Shown here in pieces: positions 26,280 through 35,573 of a stretch of DNA of 64,000 bases. The position numbers were made by a program, and so were the translations under genes. This stretch comes from Allobosea sp. ASV33 (GTDB taxonomy: Bacteria; Pseudomonadota; Alphaproteobacteria; Rhizobiales; Beijerinckiaceae): assembly GCF_016428755.1 (NCBI RefSeq), contig NZ_JAELTI010000017.1, positions 1 to 64,000 of the forward strand, in the 5' to 3' direction. Below the pieces are notes generated by a model. The model made no database searches. It saw only the letters and a list, made by a program, of their open reading frames with translations, and was not told the DNA's origin. The first letter of the stretch is position 1. Each line of letters starts with the position of its first letter.

Positions 26280-27065
26280 ATGTTCGAGGACATCAAGGGG
26301 AAGCGCGCCGTCGTGACAGGCGCCTGCGGGGTCATCGGTCGCTGGATCGCCGAGGTGCTGCACGAGGCCGGCGCCACGCTCTGTCTCACCGATGCGCGCG
26401 CCGGCGACCTGGAGACGCAGGCGAAGGCGATGGACCTCTCCGGCGACAGCTTCGTCATGCCGGCAGACCTGACCGACGAGGCTTCGATCGTGGCGCTCGC
26501 AACGGAGATCGGCAAGCGCTGGGGCGCGGCGGATATCCTCGTCAACAATGCCGGCATCTATCCGAGCGCCTTCCTGCTGGACACGCCGACCGCCGAGTTC
26601 GACCGCATCCTCGGGATCAATCTGCGTGCGCCGTTCATCCTGACCCGCGAGCTCGCGACCCAGATGGTGCGCAAGGGCGTGAAGGGCTCGATCATCAACA
26701 TCTCGTCGGGCGCCTCGCGCAAGATGCGCCGCACGGCCTGCGTCTACTCGATGTCGAAGACCGCGCTCGACCGGCTCACCAAGGGTTTCGGCGTCGAGCT
26801 TGCCGAATACGGCATCCGCTCAAACGCGCTGGAGCCCGGTTTCGCCGCCGGCAGCACGGTCAGCGCGCTGACCGATGCGCATGTCCAGAACACCGTCGCA
26901 CAGATCCCGCTCGGCCGGGCGTCCTCGCGCGCGGATGTCGGCAACGCCCTGCTCTATCTCGCCAGCGACGCCTCGGCCTATGTCACCGGCGCGACCCTCA
27001 CGGTCGATGGCGGCAACTCGATCGGCTCGCTTGCCGTCCATCAAGACAAGAAGCAGGCGCTGTGA
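26280..27065 (+). CDS. SDR-family NAD(P)-dependent oxidoreductase
   Basis: Classical short-chain dehydrogenase/reductase, 261 residues. It has nucleotide motif TGACGVIG (about 14-21), NNAG, the catalytic serine in ISSGAS, YxxxK as YSMSK, and a C-terminal GATLTVDGG. The cofactor motif has Cys-Gly instead of the common xxxGxG spacing residues but keeps the glycines. AAGGAA precedes the ATG. Its substrate is unknown; it is embedded between permease and deacylase genes in a peptide-uptake operon, so it likely acts on a moiety of the imported compound. Confidence 0.87.
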   Translation: MFEDIKGKRAVVTGACGVIGRWIAEVLHEAGATLCLTDARAGDLETQAKAMDLSGDSFVMPADLTDEASIVALATEIGKRWGAADILVNNAGIYPSAFLLDTPTAEFDRILGINLRAPFILTRELATQMVRKGVKGSIINISSGASRKMRRTACVYSMSKTALDRLTKGFGVELAEYGIRSNALEPGFAAGSTVSALTDAHVQNTVAQIPLGRASSRADVGNALLYLASDASAYVTGATLTVDGGNSIGSLAVHQDKKQAL

Positions 27066-27078
27066 GGAGGCTAAGCCC

Positions 27079-27975
27079 ATGACCGCCCCGAACGCTAGCC
27101 GCCCCGCCTATGAGTGGCCCGAAGGCAAGAGCAGCGCCTTCTGCTTCACCATCGATGTCGATGCGGAGAGCCCCTATCAATGGAGCCTACCGGAAAGCGC
27201 GCCGGTCGCGCTCGGCCAGATCGAGCAGCGCCTGTTCGGCCCGCGCGTCGGCATCTGGCGCCTGCTCGACCTGCTCGATCGCTACGGCATCAAGGCGACG
27301 CTGTTCGTGCCGGGGCTCGTCGCGAAGAACCATCCGGAACTGCTGCCGGCCTTCGTCGAGCGCGGCTACGAGATCGGCCTGCACGGCTATTTCCACGAGC
27401 TCGCGACCGAGGCCGGGCCGGAGGAGTTCGCCCGGGCGATGGATGAATCGCTCGCACTGTTCAAGAGCCAGGCGGGCGTCGTGCCCAAGGGCTTCCGCTC
27501 GCCGGCCTGGGAGATGACACCCTTCATGCTGGAGGAGGTGAAGCGGCGCGGGCTCTACGATTCCTCGCTGATGGGCTTCGACCATCCCTATACGATCGAC
27601 GGGGTGACGCAGGTCCCGGTGCTCTGGGCCGTCGACGACGCCGTCTATTTCCGCTTCACCGGCAGCGCGCAGGACCGCGGCCCGCCCTCGGCCCAGAACG
27701 GCATTCTCGACGCCTGGCTCGACGAGTGGGAGGTGCTGCATCGCGAAGGGCGGATGATGATGCTGACCGTCCATGACTGGATTTCCGGCCGAGCCGGGCG
27801 CGTCCGCATGCTGGAGAAGCTGCTCGACGTGGTGACGGCCTCGCCCGGCGTCTGGATCGCGACCGTCGGCGAACTCGCGGCGCATCACGCCGCGAGCGTC
27901 AATGCGCAGCGCTTCAGCGTGCCCCTGCGCCTGCCGCAGCCGAGCGCGCCGCTGCGCTTCCGGGCCAAAGCCTGA
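27079..27975 (+). CDS. Polysaccharide-deacetylase-fold (NodB homology) hydrolase
   Basis: A 298-residue NodB-fold metal hydrolase. The metal site is visible: D26/D28 in TIDVDAE and the H-x3-H pair H102/H106 in LHGYFHE. FRSPAWEM and the C-terminal LTVHDWISGR complete the pattern. This branch includes PuuE allantoinases and cyclic-imide hydrolases as well as HpPgdA-like enzymes, so C-N bond hydrolysis on a small molecule is as likely as glycan deacetylation. There is no signal peptide, so it is cytoplasmic. Its TGA overlaps the GGT start by one base. Confidence 0.83.
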   Translation: MTAPNASRPAYEWPEGKSSAFCFTIDVDAESPYQWSLPESAPVALGQIEQRLFGPRVGIWRLLDLLDRYGIKATLFVPGLVAKNHPELLPAFVERGYEIGLHGYFHELATEAGPEEFARAMDESLALFKSQAGVVPKGFRSPAWEMTPFMLEEVKRRGLYDSSLMGFDHPYTIDGVTQVPVLWAVDDAVYFRFTGSAQDRGPPSAQNGILDAWLDEWEVLHREGRMMMLTVHDWISGRAGRVRMLEKLLDVVTASPGVWIATVGELAAHHAASVNAQRFSVPLRLPQPSAPLRFRAKA

Positions 27976-29519
27976 TGCAGACCTTCAGCATCCGCCGCCC
28001 AGCCGTCCGCTCGCCGCACGGGCTCGTCGCCGCGCAGAACCGCCATGCCGCGGAGGCCGGCGCCGCCGTGCTGGCGCGCGGCGGCAACGCGATGGATGCG
28101 GCGATCGTCACCTCACTGGTGCTGAGCATCGTCGAGCCCTGGCTTTCCGGCGTGGGCGGCGGCGGCTTCCTTGTTCATGCCGATGGCAAGACCGGCGCGC
28201 TCGACACGCTCGACTTCAACGTGCGCGCGCCGCGCGGGCTTGATCCCGCGGATTATCCATTGACCGATGCGGGCTCGGGCAATTGGTTTGCCTGGCCTGC
28301 CGTGGTCGGAGACAGGAATGTCGCCGGCTACAGTGCGATCTGCGTGCCCGGCGCCATCGCCGGCTTCGCCGCCGCGCTGGAGCGCTACGGCACGATCTCG
28401 TGGAGCGAGGCGCTGCAACCGGCGATCGAGCATGCCGAGCGCGGGCTGGAGATCGACTGGTACGCGGCGCTCTGCATCGCGGTCGAGGTCGCGGGACTTT
28501 CGCGCGATCCGGCGATCTCCGCATTGTTGCTCGACAACGGGCAGCCGCCCAAGGCCGGGGCCGATACACGCCGTTTCAAGCCGATGACGGCCAAGGCTGA
28601 GCTGTTGAAACGGCTGGCAAAGGCGGGAGCCTGCGATTTCTACGAGGGCGAAGCGGCACGCCTGATCGCTGGTGATCTCGAAGCGGGCGGCTCGGCGATC
28701 CGCGCCGACGATCTCGCGGGCTATCAGGCGGTGTGGTCGCCGGCCCTGACGGGGCGCTATCGCGATCTCGACATCGCCGCCATTCCCGCTCTCAGCGGCG
28801 GCCCGACCTTCTTCGACGCGGCGCGACGCGTGGAAGCGCGCGGCCTTGGTCGGGGCAGTTCCGAGGCCGATGCGGCTCTGACCTATGCGACGGCGATCCG
28901 CGAGGCCTATGCGGTGAGGCTCAACAGCATGGGCCATGCCGCGACGCCGCAAGCGGGCTGCACCTCGCATGTCAGCGTCGTCGATCGCGACGGCAACATG
29001 GTCTCGCTGACCAACACGCTACTTTCGCGCTTCGGCGCGCGGGTGGCTCTGCCGCAAGCCGGCATCATCATGAATAACGGCATGATGTGGTTCGATCCGC
29101 GCCCCGGCCAGCCTAACAGCATCGCGGCCGGCGCCAAGCCGCTCGCGAACATGTGCCCGCTGGTGCTGAGCCGCGATGGCAAGCCCTGGCTCGCTATCGG
29201 CGCCGCCGGCGGCCGCACGATCTTCCCGACGCTCTTGCAGATGATCTCCGGCGTCGCCGATTTCGGCCTCTCGCTGGAGGACGTCTTCCACCGGCCACGC
29301 ATCGACGCCTCGACCCCACGCATCAAGGTCGACGCCAGGGCGGAGCCGGATGTGGCCGCGCGGATCGCCAGCGCCTTCCCGGTCGAGATCGTCGAGGACA
29401 CGCTCTACCCCGTGAACTTCTCCGTGCCTTCAGCCGTGATGCGGGCGGAGGATGGCGGCTTCCTCGGCATGGCGCATCCGACCAGCCCCTGGGCCGCGGT
29501 CGCGGCAGCGTCCGCATGA
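27975..29519 (+). CDS. Gamma-glutamyltransferase-family hydrolase (cytoplasmic)
   Basis: A 514-residue Ntn-type GGT homologue. The self-cleavage nucleophile is the threonine T330 in CTSHVSVVD (classical TTH). The GVGGGGFLVH segment and the later GIIMNNGMMWFDPRPGQPNS are family motifs that build the glutamate pocket. No signal peptide is present, unlike the periplasmic E. coli enzyme, so it would hydrolyse gamma-glutamyl bonds or similar amides on imported substrates. Cephalosporin acylases belong to the same family. It overlaps both neighbours (NodB and dppD), showing tight coupling. Confidence 0.88.
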   Translation: MQTFSIRRPAVRSPHGLVAAQNRHAAEAGAAVLARGGNAMDAAIVTSLVLSIVEPWLSGVGGGGFLVHADGKTGALDTLDFNVRAPRGLDPADYPLTDAGSGNWFAWPAVVGDRNVAGYSAICVPGAIAGFAAALERYGTISWSEALQPAIEHAERGLEIDWYAALCIAVEVAGLSRDPAISALLLDNGQPPKAGADTRRFKPMTAKAELLKRLAKAGACDFYEGEAARLIAGDLEAGGSAIRADDLAGYQAVWSPALTGRYRDLDIAAIPALSGGPTFFDAARRVEARGLGRGSSEADAALTYATAIREAYAVRLNSMGHAATPQAGCTSHVSVVDRDGNMVSLTNTLLSRFGARVALPQAGIIMNNGMMWFDPRPGQPNSIAAGAKPLANMCPLVLSRDGKPWLAIGAAGGRTIFPTLLQMISGVADFGLSLEDVFHRPRIDASTPRIKVDARAEPDVAARIASAFPVEIVEDTLYPVNFSVPSAVMRAEDGGFLGMAHPTSPWAAVAAASA

Positions 29520-30496
29520 GCGAGCGCGCCAACCCGATGCTTGCCATCGAGGGCCTCACGATCGAGATCGACGGCAACCGCATCGTCGATGGCGTCTCGC
29601 TCGGCGTCGAGACCGGCCGCATCCTGGCGATCGTCGGCGAATCCGGCTGCGGCAAGAGCCTGACGGCGCTGTCAGTGCTCGGCCTGCTGCCGGGCGCCGC
29701 GCGGGTTGCCGGAGGCTCGATCCGGCTCGGCGGGCGCGAACTGACGGGGCTTTCCGAAGCGGAGCTGTCGCAAGTCCGTGGCAACGACGCGGCGATCATC
29801 TTCCAGGAGCCGGTGGCTTCGCTGAACCCGCTGATGCGCGTCGGCGAGCAGGTCGAGGAGGCGCTGCTGCTGCATCGCGGCCTGTCGCATGCCGAAGCGC
29901 GCGAGGAAGCCATCGCGATCATGGCGCGCGTCGGCATCCCCGATCCCGCGCGGCGCGCCCGACAGTATCCGTTCGAGCTCTCCGGCGGCATGTGCCAGCG
30001 CATCATGATCGCCTCGGCCCTGATCTGCCGGCCCTCGCTGCTGATCGCGGACGAGCCGACGACGGCGCTCGACGTCACCATCCAGGCGCAGATCCTCGAG
30101 CTGATGCGCCGTTTGCGCGACGAGGTCGGCAGCGCGGTTGTGCTGATCACCCATGACATGGGGGTGGTCGCCGATCTCGCCGATGATGTCTGCGTGATGT
30201 ATGGCGGCCGGATCGTCGAGAGCGGCCCGGTCGATGCCATCTTCGCTGAGCCGAGCCACCCCTATACCCGCCTGCTGCTGGGCACGATCCCGAAGCTCGA
30301 CGGCGCACGCAAGACGGTGCTGCGCACGATCGAGGGCATGGTGCCGCCGGCAGGGGCCTGGCCCGAAGGCTGCCGCTTCCGCACGCGCTGCCCGCTCGTC
30401 GATGAGGCCTGCGAGCAGGTTCCGCCTGCCGTCGTTGTCGGAGCCGAACACCGAGCCGCCTGCTGGCATGTCGACCGGCTGGAGGCGATGGCATGA
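29516..30496 (+). CDS. Peptide-type ABC transporter ATP-binding protein, DppD type
   Basis: Cytoplasmic ATPase, 326 residues, with Walker [10 protein letters not shown]-loop IFQEPVASLNP, signature LSGGMCQRI, Walker [13 protein letters not shown] and the oligopeptide C-terminal extension CRFRTRCP. The ATG at 29516 overlaps the GGT stop (ATGA), so an N-terminal extension reaching back into GGT is rejected. Partner of the next ATPase. Confidence 0.93.
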   Translation: MSERANPMLAIEGLTIEIDGNRIVDGVSLGVETGRILAIVGESGCGKSLTALSVLGLLPGAARVAGGSIRLGGRELTGLSEAELSQVRGNDAAIIFQEPVASLNPLMRVGEQVEEALLLHRGLSHAEAREEAIAIMARVGIPDPARRARQYPFELSGGMCQRIMIASALICRPSLLIADEPTTALDVTIQAQILELMRRLRDEVGSAVVLITHDMGVVADLADDVCVMYGGRIVESGPVDAIFAEPSHPYTRLLLGTIPKLDGARKTVLRTIEGMVPPAGAWPEGCRFRTRCPLVDEACEQVPPAVVVGAEHRAACWHVDRLEAMA

Positions 30497-31473
30497 GCGC
30501 GCCCCTGCTGGAAATCCGCGATCTGAAGGTGCATTTCCCGCTGCGCGGCGGCATCGGCGCGCCGGGCGGCGTGGTCAAGGCGGTCGACGGCATCTCGCTC
30601 GACCTTCAACCCGGAAAGACGCTGGCACTCGTCGGCGAATCCGGTTGCGGCAAGTCGACCACCGCCTATGCCGTGGTTGGGCTGGAGCGGGCGACGGCCG
30701 GCACGATCCGCTTCGACGGGCGAGATATCACCGCGCTCAAGGGACGCGAGCGCGCGGCGCTGGCGCAGGATATCCAGATCGTCTTCCAGGACCCGTCCTC
30801 GGCGCTCGATCCCAAGATGACGATCGCGGACAGCATCAGCGAGCCGCTCGCCATCGCAGGGCGCAGCCGCACTGAGCGCAAGGCCCGCGTCGCCGAACTC
30901 TTGGATCGCGTCGGCCTGCCAGCGGCGCTGGCGGAACGCCTGCCGAGCGCGCTTTCGGGCGGGCAGCGCCAGCGTGTCGTCATCGCGCGGGCGCTCGCCT
31001 TGTCACCACGCCTGCTCGTGCTCGACGAGCCGGTTTCGGCGCTCGACGTCTCGATCCGCTCGCAGGTGCTGAACCTGCTGCTCGAATTGCAGCGCGATCT
31101 CGGCCTGTCCTATCTCTTCATCTCGCATGACCTCTCGGTCGTCCGGCATATCGCCGACGAAGCGATGGTGCTCTATCTCGGCACCGTCGCCGAGCAAGGC
31201 CCGGTCGATGCGATCTTCGAACGGCCGCAGCATCCCTATACGAAGGCGCTGCTCTCCGCGATCCCGCTGCCGGACCCGCGCGCCCAGCGCCGTCGCGAGA
31301 AGATCATCCTGAGCGGCGATCTGCCCAGCCCGCTCTCGCCACCGGTCGGCTGTCCGTTCGTGACGCGCTGCCCGGAGCGGATCGCTGTATGCGCCGAGGA
31401 GCGCTTCCCGCTCGCCGCTGGCGACACGGGAACCGAGGCGGCCTGCGTCCATGTCGGGCGGCGAGCCGGCTAG
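30493..31473 (+). CDS. Peptide-type ABC transporter ATP-binding protein, DppF type
   Basis: Second ATPase, 326 residues, with Walker [11 protein letters not shown]-loop VFQDPSSALDP, signature LSGGQRQRV, Walker [13 protein letters not shown] and C-terminal CPFVTRCPE. It overlaps dppD by four bases and ends the operon. Its stop overlaps by four bases the 3' end of the convergent AGE-family gene, leaving no room for a separate terminator. Confidence 0.93.
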   Translation: MSAPLLEIRDLKVHFPLRGGIGAPGGVVKAVDGISLDLQPGKTLALVGESGCGKSTTAYAVVGLERATAGTIRFDGRDITALKGRERAALAQDIQIVFQDPSSALDPKMTIADSISEPLAIAGRSRTERKARVAELLDRVGLPAALAERLPSALSGGQRQRVVIARALALSPRLLVLDEPVSALDVSIRSQVLNLLLELQRDLGLSYLFISHDLSVVRHIADEAMVLYLGTVAEQGPVDAIFERPQHPYTKALLSAIPLPDPRAQRRREKIILSGDLPSPLSPPVGCPFVTRCPERIAVCAEERFPLAAGDTGTEAACVHVGRRAG

Positions 31474-32633
31474 CCGCGGACGCGCTCCCATTCCGCCAGC
31501 GCAAGCAGGAGATGGTACAGCACCCGCACCGGGATCACGGTTTGGGTGGGCGTTCCATCTTTCGCGAGCTGGTTGAACCAGAGGCCCGTTTCGGGCGCGA
31601 CGAACCAGCGGAACAGGCTGGCGAGATGCCTGTCGAGGCGCTCGGCCGCATCGGCATCGTCCAGAAACTCGATCCGGGCGAGGAAGGCCTTGATCGCCTC
31701 GGTCTGCGGCCAGAGCAGCTTGGTCGAGGCCGTGACGGTGCCGGTGCGGTCGAAAACGTCGAAGGCGGCGAGCGGGTCGGTTGAGCCATCATCGACGCCG
31801 TGCCGGATGGCGAAGCCGTAGAGCGTCTCCGCCAGATCGCGCGCCTGGGTATCGCCTGTCAGGCGCCAGTAATGCAGCAGCAGCCAGGTCCATTCGAAAT
31901 GATGGCCAGGCTCGCAGACCCTCCCGGCCGCACCAGCAGCCGGCTTCCAGTCGTCGGTGAAATACTCGCCGAGCGTGCCGGTCTCCGTATCGACCATGTG
32001 CTCGCGCGCCAGCCGGACGATCGCGCCGGCATGGTCGAGCCAGCGCTTATCTCCTGTCGCCTCCGCCAGCGCGTGGAAGGCCTCGAGCAAATGCATATGC
32101 GGATTCTGACGCCGGGGCAGCGTGTCCAGCGTATCCTCGGCGAAGCCGCCCAGCGGATGCGCCATCTCGCTTTCGATGAAGCCGATCACCTCGTCGGCGA
32201 TGGCGAGCGCCGCCTCATCCTGCGTCGCGCGATAGTACCAGGCCATGGCGAAGAGGACGAAGGCGAGGTCATAGAGGTCGGTGCGAGCATCCACCGGCGT
32301 GCCGTCCTCGCGGACGGAATGCAGGAAGCGCCCTCGCCCCCCCTCGCGGCAGGCATCGCGCAGGAAGGCGAAGCCGTGGTGGGCGGCAGCGAGCGCCCCG
32401 CTTTCCGGATCGAGCAGATGGGCATGGCTAAAGACATAGGTCAGCCGGGCCGTGACGAGCGTCGTCCGGAGCGATCCGGGATCGCGCAGGGGATCGGCCG
32501 GATCTAACATCTCGACGAAGCCGGCACGGCCGGGCCGGACAGCGCGGTCGATCCAGGCCGGAATGAGGGTTTCCCTGAGCCACGCCTTCGAAGGCAGATC
32601 GCTGGTGCTCTTAGGAGCCTCTTCACGCTTCAT
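31470..32633 (-). CDS. AGE-family (N-acylglucosamine 2-epimerase / aldose-ketose isomerase) protein
   Basis: A 387-residue (alpha/alpha)6-barrel enzyme. The catalytic-region motifs are RQNPHMHLLEAFHAL and EPGHHFEWTWLL, where the histidines act as acid/base in epimerases, mannose isomerases and sulfoquinovose isomerase YihS. The last motif is near IPVRVLYHLLLALAEWE. The substrate is not determinable: free or phosphorylated aldoses are possible. The ATG at 32633 has GAGGA at ten bases. It is monocistronic and convergent with the peptide-uptake operon. Confidence 0.85.
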   Translation of the reverse strand: MKREEAPKSTSDLPSKAWLRETLIPAWIDRAVRPGRAGFVEMLDPADPLRDPGSLRTTLVTARLTYVFSHAHLLDPESGALAAAHHGFAFLRDACREGGRGRFLHSVREDGTPVDARTDLYDLAFVLFAMAWYYRATQDEAALAIADEVIGFIESEMAHPLGGFAEDTLDTLPRRQNPHMHLLEAFHALAEATGDKRWLDHAGAIVRLAREHMVDTETGTLGEYFTDDWKPAAGAAGRVCEPGHHFEWTWLLLHYWRLTGDTQARDLAETLYGFAIRHGVDDGSTDPLAAFDVFDRTGTVTASTKLLWPQTEAIKAFLARIEFLDDADAAERLDRHLASLFRWFVAPETGLWFNQLAKDGTPTQTVIPVRVLYHLLLALAEWERVRG

Positions 32634-32760
32634 CGGGGGGATATCCTCAGTGAGGAAAGAACGGGCGATGGCAGAGCTTCCCGCCGCGCCATCATGACTT
32701 CCAGCCGATAGCCATAGCCGAGGTGCGCGTCCACATCGCCCAGCGCAGAGCGCTAGAGCG

Positions 32761-33222
32761 CTAGAGCGCGCCGCGGCCGACGACTTCGCGCATGGCGATA
32801 TAGCTGTGGTATTCCGCGACGTTCGGATCGTCGTGAAAGACCTCGCGGGTGAAGGCGGCATAGGCGGCCATGCTCTCGACCTGCAGATGCAGCACGAAAT
32901 CGGCATCGCCCGTGACATAGGACGCGTGCTTGACCTCGGGCCGCGCCTGGAGCTTCCGGGCGAAATCGCCATAGGTGCGCGAGCCCTGGATGATCGAGAC
33001 GGTGACATGCACCGTCACCGGCACGCCCATGATCTCCGGACTGACGACCGAGACATCGGCCGTGATGACCTTTTCGGCCCGCAGGCGCCTCAATCGCCGC
33101 AGGACCGCGCTCTGGGACAGGCCCACGCGCTCCGCCAGCACGCGCGCCGGCGTCTGATTGTCGGCCTGCATCTCTCTCAGCAAAGCGTAATCGAACTTGT
33201 CGAGGTCGACTGTTTTAGCCAT
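32761..33222 (-). CDS. Lrp/AsnC-family transcriptional regulator
   Basis: A 153-residue regulator with an N-terminal HTH (LREMQADNQTPARVLAERVG, then QSAVLRRLRRLRAEKVI) and a C-terminal RAM effector domain (VTVSIIQGS, SYVTGDADFVLHLQVES). The ATG at 33222 follows GAAGG at the right spacing; an ATG four codons upstream is less likely. It diverges from the PLP-enzyme gene at 33350 and probably regulates it and the EamA exporter in response to an amino acid, the usual Lrp arrangement. Confidence 0.9.
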   Translation of the reverse strand: MAKTVDLDKFDYALLREMQADNQTPARVLAERVGLSQSAVLRRLRRLRAEKVITADVSVVSPEIMGVPVTVHVTVSIIQGSRTYGDFARKLQARPEVKHASYVTGDADFVLHLQVESMAAYAAFTREVFHDDPNVAEYHSYIAMREVVGRGAL

Positions 33223-33349
33223 CGAAACCTTCATGATCGGCGAAATTCGTCACTCGATAGCAAAAATAGGCGACTATCGCCAAGCGCTCGGCGGCATGAT
33301 CTGCTGGAGATGCCGACCCTGTCGGCGGCGACGAAACGGGAAACGGGTC

Positions 33350-34507
33350 ATGACTGCGACGAAGTGGACCAAGAGAAGCCTTGCCGCGCAGGCCATGGGC
33401 AAGATCGACCCCACCACCAAGGGCGTCGTGCCGCCGATCCATATCTCGACGACCTATATCCGCGACGAGGATAACGGCTACTCGACCGGCTTCATCTATG
33501 GCCGGCCGGATAACGAGACGGTGCATGAAGCACAAGCCGTGCTCGCCATGCTCGAGGAGGCCAAGGCCGGTGCGCTGCTGTTCGGCTCGGGCATGGCGGC
33601 GGCGACCGCCGTGTTCCAGGCGCTCTCGCCCGGCGACCATGTCGTCGCCTCCAAGGTGATGTACTGGGCGCTGCGCGCCTGGCTGCTCAACGAGGCGACG
33701 CGCTGGGGCATCAAGGTCGATTTCGTCGAGACCGACGATCTCGCCGCGCTGAAGGCGGCGGTGAAGCCCGGCGAAACCAAGCTCGTCTGGATCGAGACGC
33801 CGTCGAACCCGCTCTGGACCATCACCGATATCGCCGGGGCGGCCGAGATCGCGCACAAGGCCGGTGCGAAGCTCGCGGTCGACTCGACCTGCGCTTCGCC
33901 GGTCCATACCCGCCCGCTGACGCTTGGCGCCGATATTGTGATGCATGCGGCAACGAAGGTGCTGAACGGCCATTCCGACGTGGTCGCCGGTGCGCTCTGC
34001 GCCCGGGAGGACGACGAATTCTGGAACCGGGTCAAGACGGTGCGGAAGGGCCAGGGCGGCATCCTCGGCCCGTTCGAGGCCTACCTGCTGATGCGCGGCA
34101 TGCGCACGCTCCATGTCCGGCAGGAGCGGCAGGCCGCGTCCGCGATGGCGCTGGCGCAGCGGCTCTCGGCCCATCCGCTGGTGGCGCGCGTGCTCTATCC
34201 CGGCCTGCCGCAGCATCCCGGCCACGACATCGCGGCCCGGCAGATGGAGAACGGCTTCGGCTTCATGCTCTCGGTCCAGGTCACCGGCGGCGAGGCGGCG
34301 GCGGTCGCCACGGCGGCCCATGTCGAACTGTACAAGCGCGCGACCTCGCTCGGCGGCGTCGAGAGCCTGATCGAGCACCGCGCCTCGATCGAGGGCGCCG
34401 GCTCGCCCTGCCCGACCGACCTGCTGCGCCTCTCGACCGGCATCGAGGACATCGGCGATCTCTATGCCGATCTCGACCAGGCGCTGAAAGCCGGTCACCG
34501 CTCGTAA
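33350..34507 (+). CDS. Cys/Met-metabolism PLP enzyme (cystathionine gamma-synthase/lyase family)
   Basis: A 385-residue fold-type I PLP enzyme. The Schiff-base lysine is K203 in HAATKVLNGHSDVV. GFIYGRPDNETV carries the tyrosine/arginine that bind the phosphate of the neighbouring subunit, and SGMAA forms the phosphate cup. LGGVESLIEHRAS is the substrate-carboxylate region. The family includes cystathionine synthase, lyases and methionine gamma-lyase; the reaction cannot be settled from sequence. The Lrp regulator upstream and amino-acid-type exporter downstream suggest sulfur amino-acid catabolism. Confidence 0.87.
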   Translation: MTATKWTKRSLAAQAMGKIDPTTKGVVPPIHISTTYIRDEDNGYSTGFIYGRPDNETVHEAQAVLAMLEEAKAGALLFGSGMAAATAVFQALSPGDHVVASKVMYWALRAWLLNEATRWGIKVDFVETDDLAALKAAVKPGETKLVWIETPSNPLWTITDIAGAAEIAHKAGAKLAVDSTCASPVHTRPLTLGADIVMHAATKVLNGHSDVVAGALCAREDDEFWNRVKTVRKGQGGILGPFEAYLLMRGMRTLHVRQERQAASAMALAQRLSAHPLVARVLYPGLPQHPGHDIAARQMENGFGFMLSVQVTGGEAAAVATAAHVELYKRATSLGGVESLIEHRASIEGAGSPCPTDLLRLSTGIEDIGDLYADLDQALKAGHRS

Positions 34508-34518
34508 GGCGCCGAGCC

Positions 34519-35427
34519 ATGACCGCGACACGCGCCGCCTCCGCGCCGGCCAGTCAGACGGTCGGCAAGGCCCTGCTGCTGGTGACGGCCTTCGGCTGGG
34601 GCCTCAACTGGACGGTCCTGAAATTCGTCCTGCAAGATTGGCCGCCGCTCTTCGCGCGGGGGACGGCGGGTCTGCTCGGCGCGCTCTGCCTCGCCTTGCT
34701 GGCCAAGGCGCGCGGCGACAGTCTCGCCGTGCCACGGGAAGCCCGCGGGCCTCTCGTGATTGCGGCGGCGATCAACGTCTTCGCCTGGATGGGCTTCACC
34801 GCGCTCGCGCTGAACTGGCTCAAGGTTTCGGAGGGGGCCTTGATCGCCTATTCGATGCCGATCTGGGCGATGATGCTTGCCTGGCCCCTGCTCGGTGCGC
34901 GCCCGACCCGGCGCAGCCTTGTCGCGCTGGGCCTGAGCATCACGGGCATGGTCGTTTTGATGGGCGGCCCCGCCTTCACGATGGCCAAGCTGCCCGGCGT
35001 GCTGTTCGCCTTCGCGGCGGCCGTGCTGTTCGCGCTCGGCACGGTCAAGGCGCGGAAGCCCCTCGCCATGCCTGGCCCCGCCGTCGCCGCCTGGCAGGTC
35101 GCCCTCGGCTGCCTGCCCATGGTGATACTGGGCCTTGCGCTGGAACACCCGCATATCACGGCCTTGTCGCCGCGAGGGGCCTTGGGCTTGGCCTATATGG
35201 CCGTCGGCCCGATGGCGCTGTGCTACCTGACCTGGTTCGGCGCGCTGAAGCGACTGCCGACCGCCGTCGCGGCGACCAGCATGCTGATCGTGCCGGTCGT
35301 GGGCACGCTGACGGCGGTGCCCTTGCTGGGAGAGACGCTCGGGGTCCGGGAATTGCTCGCGATCGTGCTGACCATCGGCGGTGTCGCCCTGGCTCTGCGA
35401 CGCGATCCCATGCGCCGCGAAGACTGA
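34519..35427 (+). CDS. EamA/DMT-family transporter
   Basis: Inner-membrane protein of 302 residues with ten predicted helices, arranged as two EamA repeats. Repeat 1 starts at TAFGWGLNWTVLKFVL and repeat 2 near KLPGVLFAFAAAVLFALGTV. Members export amino acids or metabolites. It is 11 bases after the PLP-enzyme gene, so co-transcription is expected and export of a sulfur amino acid or by-product is a reasonable guess. Confidence 0.87.
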   Translation: MTATRAASAPASQTVGKALLLVTAFGWGLNWTVLKFVLQDWPPLFARGTAGLLGALCLALLAKARGDSLAVPREARGPLVIAAAINVFAWMGFTALALNWLKVSEGALIAYSMPIWAMMLAWPLLGARPTRRSLVALGLSITGMVVLMGGPAFTMAKLPGVLFAFAAAVLFALGTVKARKPLAMPGPAVAAWQVALGCLPMVILGLALEHPHITALSPRGALGLAYMAVGPMALCYLTWFGALKRLPTAVAATSMLIVPVVGTLTAVPLLGETLGVRELLAIVLTIGGVALALRRDPMRRED

Positions 35428-35476
35428 TCGGCGGAGGCTAGACAGCCAATTCTTGCCGGCGCCAGCATTGTTTCAA

Positions 35477-35506
35477 ATGATTATAAACTACGCGATAATA
35501 ATTGAC
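35477..35506. promoter_or_regulatory. AT-rich promoter/possible iron-regulator site upstream of the Fe(III) transporter
   Basis: A short AT-rich island (AATGATTATAAAC ... GATAATAATTGACA) stands out in GC-rich surroundings about 70-95 bp before the binding-protein ATG. ATTAT and ATAAT arms form a loose inverted repeat. An Irr, RirA or Fur-type iron regulator could bind here, but no consensus box is a clean match. Confidence 0.35.
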
Positions 35507-35573
35507 AGCTTTGACGCGTGGGCATCTAACCGCGGCCTCATCTTGTGAACTGCGCTGGCAGGAGAAGGTCGCC

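Noticed and set aside
29153-29515. N-terminal extension of the dppD-type ATPase at 29516
   Set aside because: It would overlap 120 codons of the GGT gene in another frame; the ATGA overlap start fits the operon pattern and the family length.
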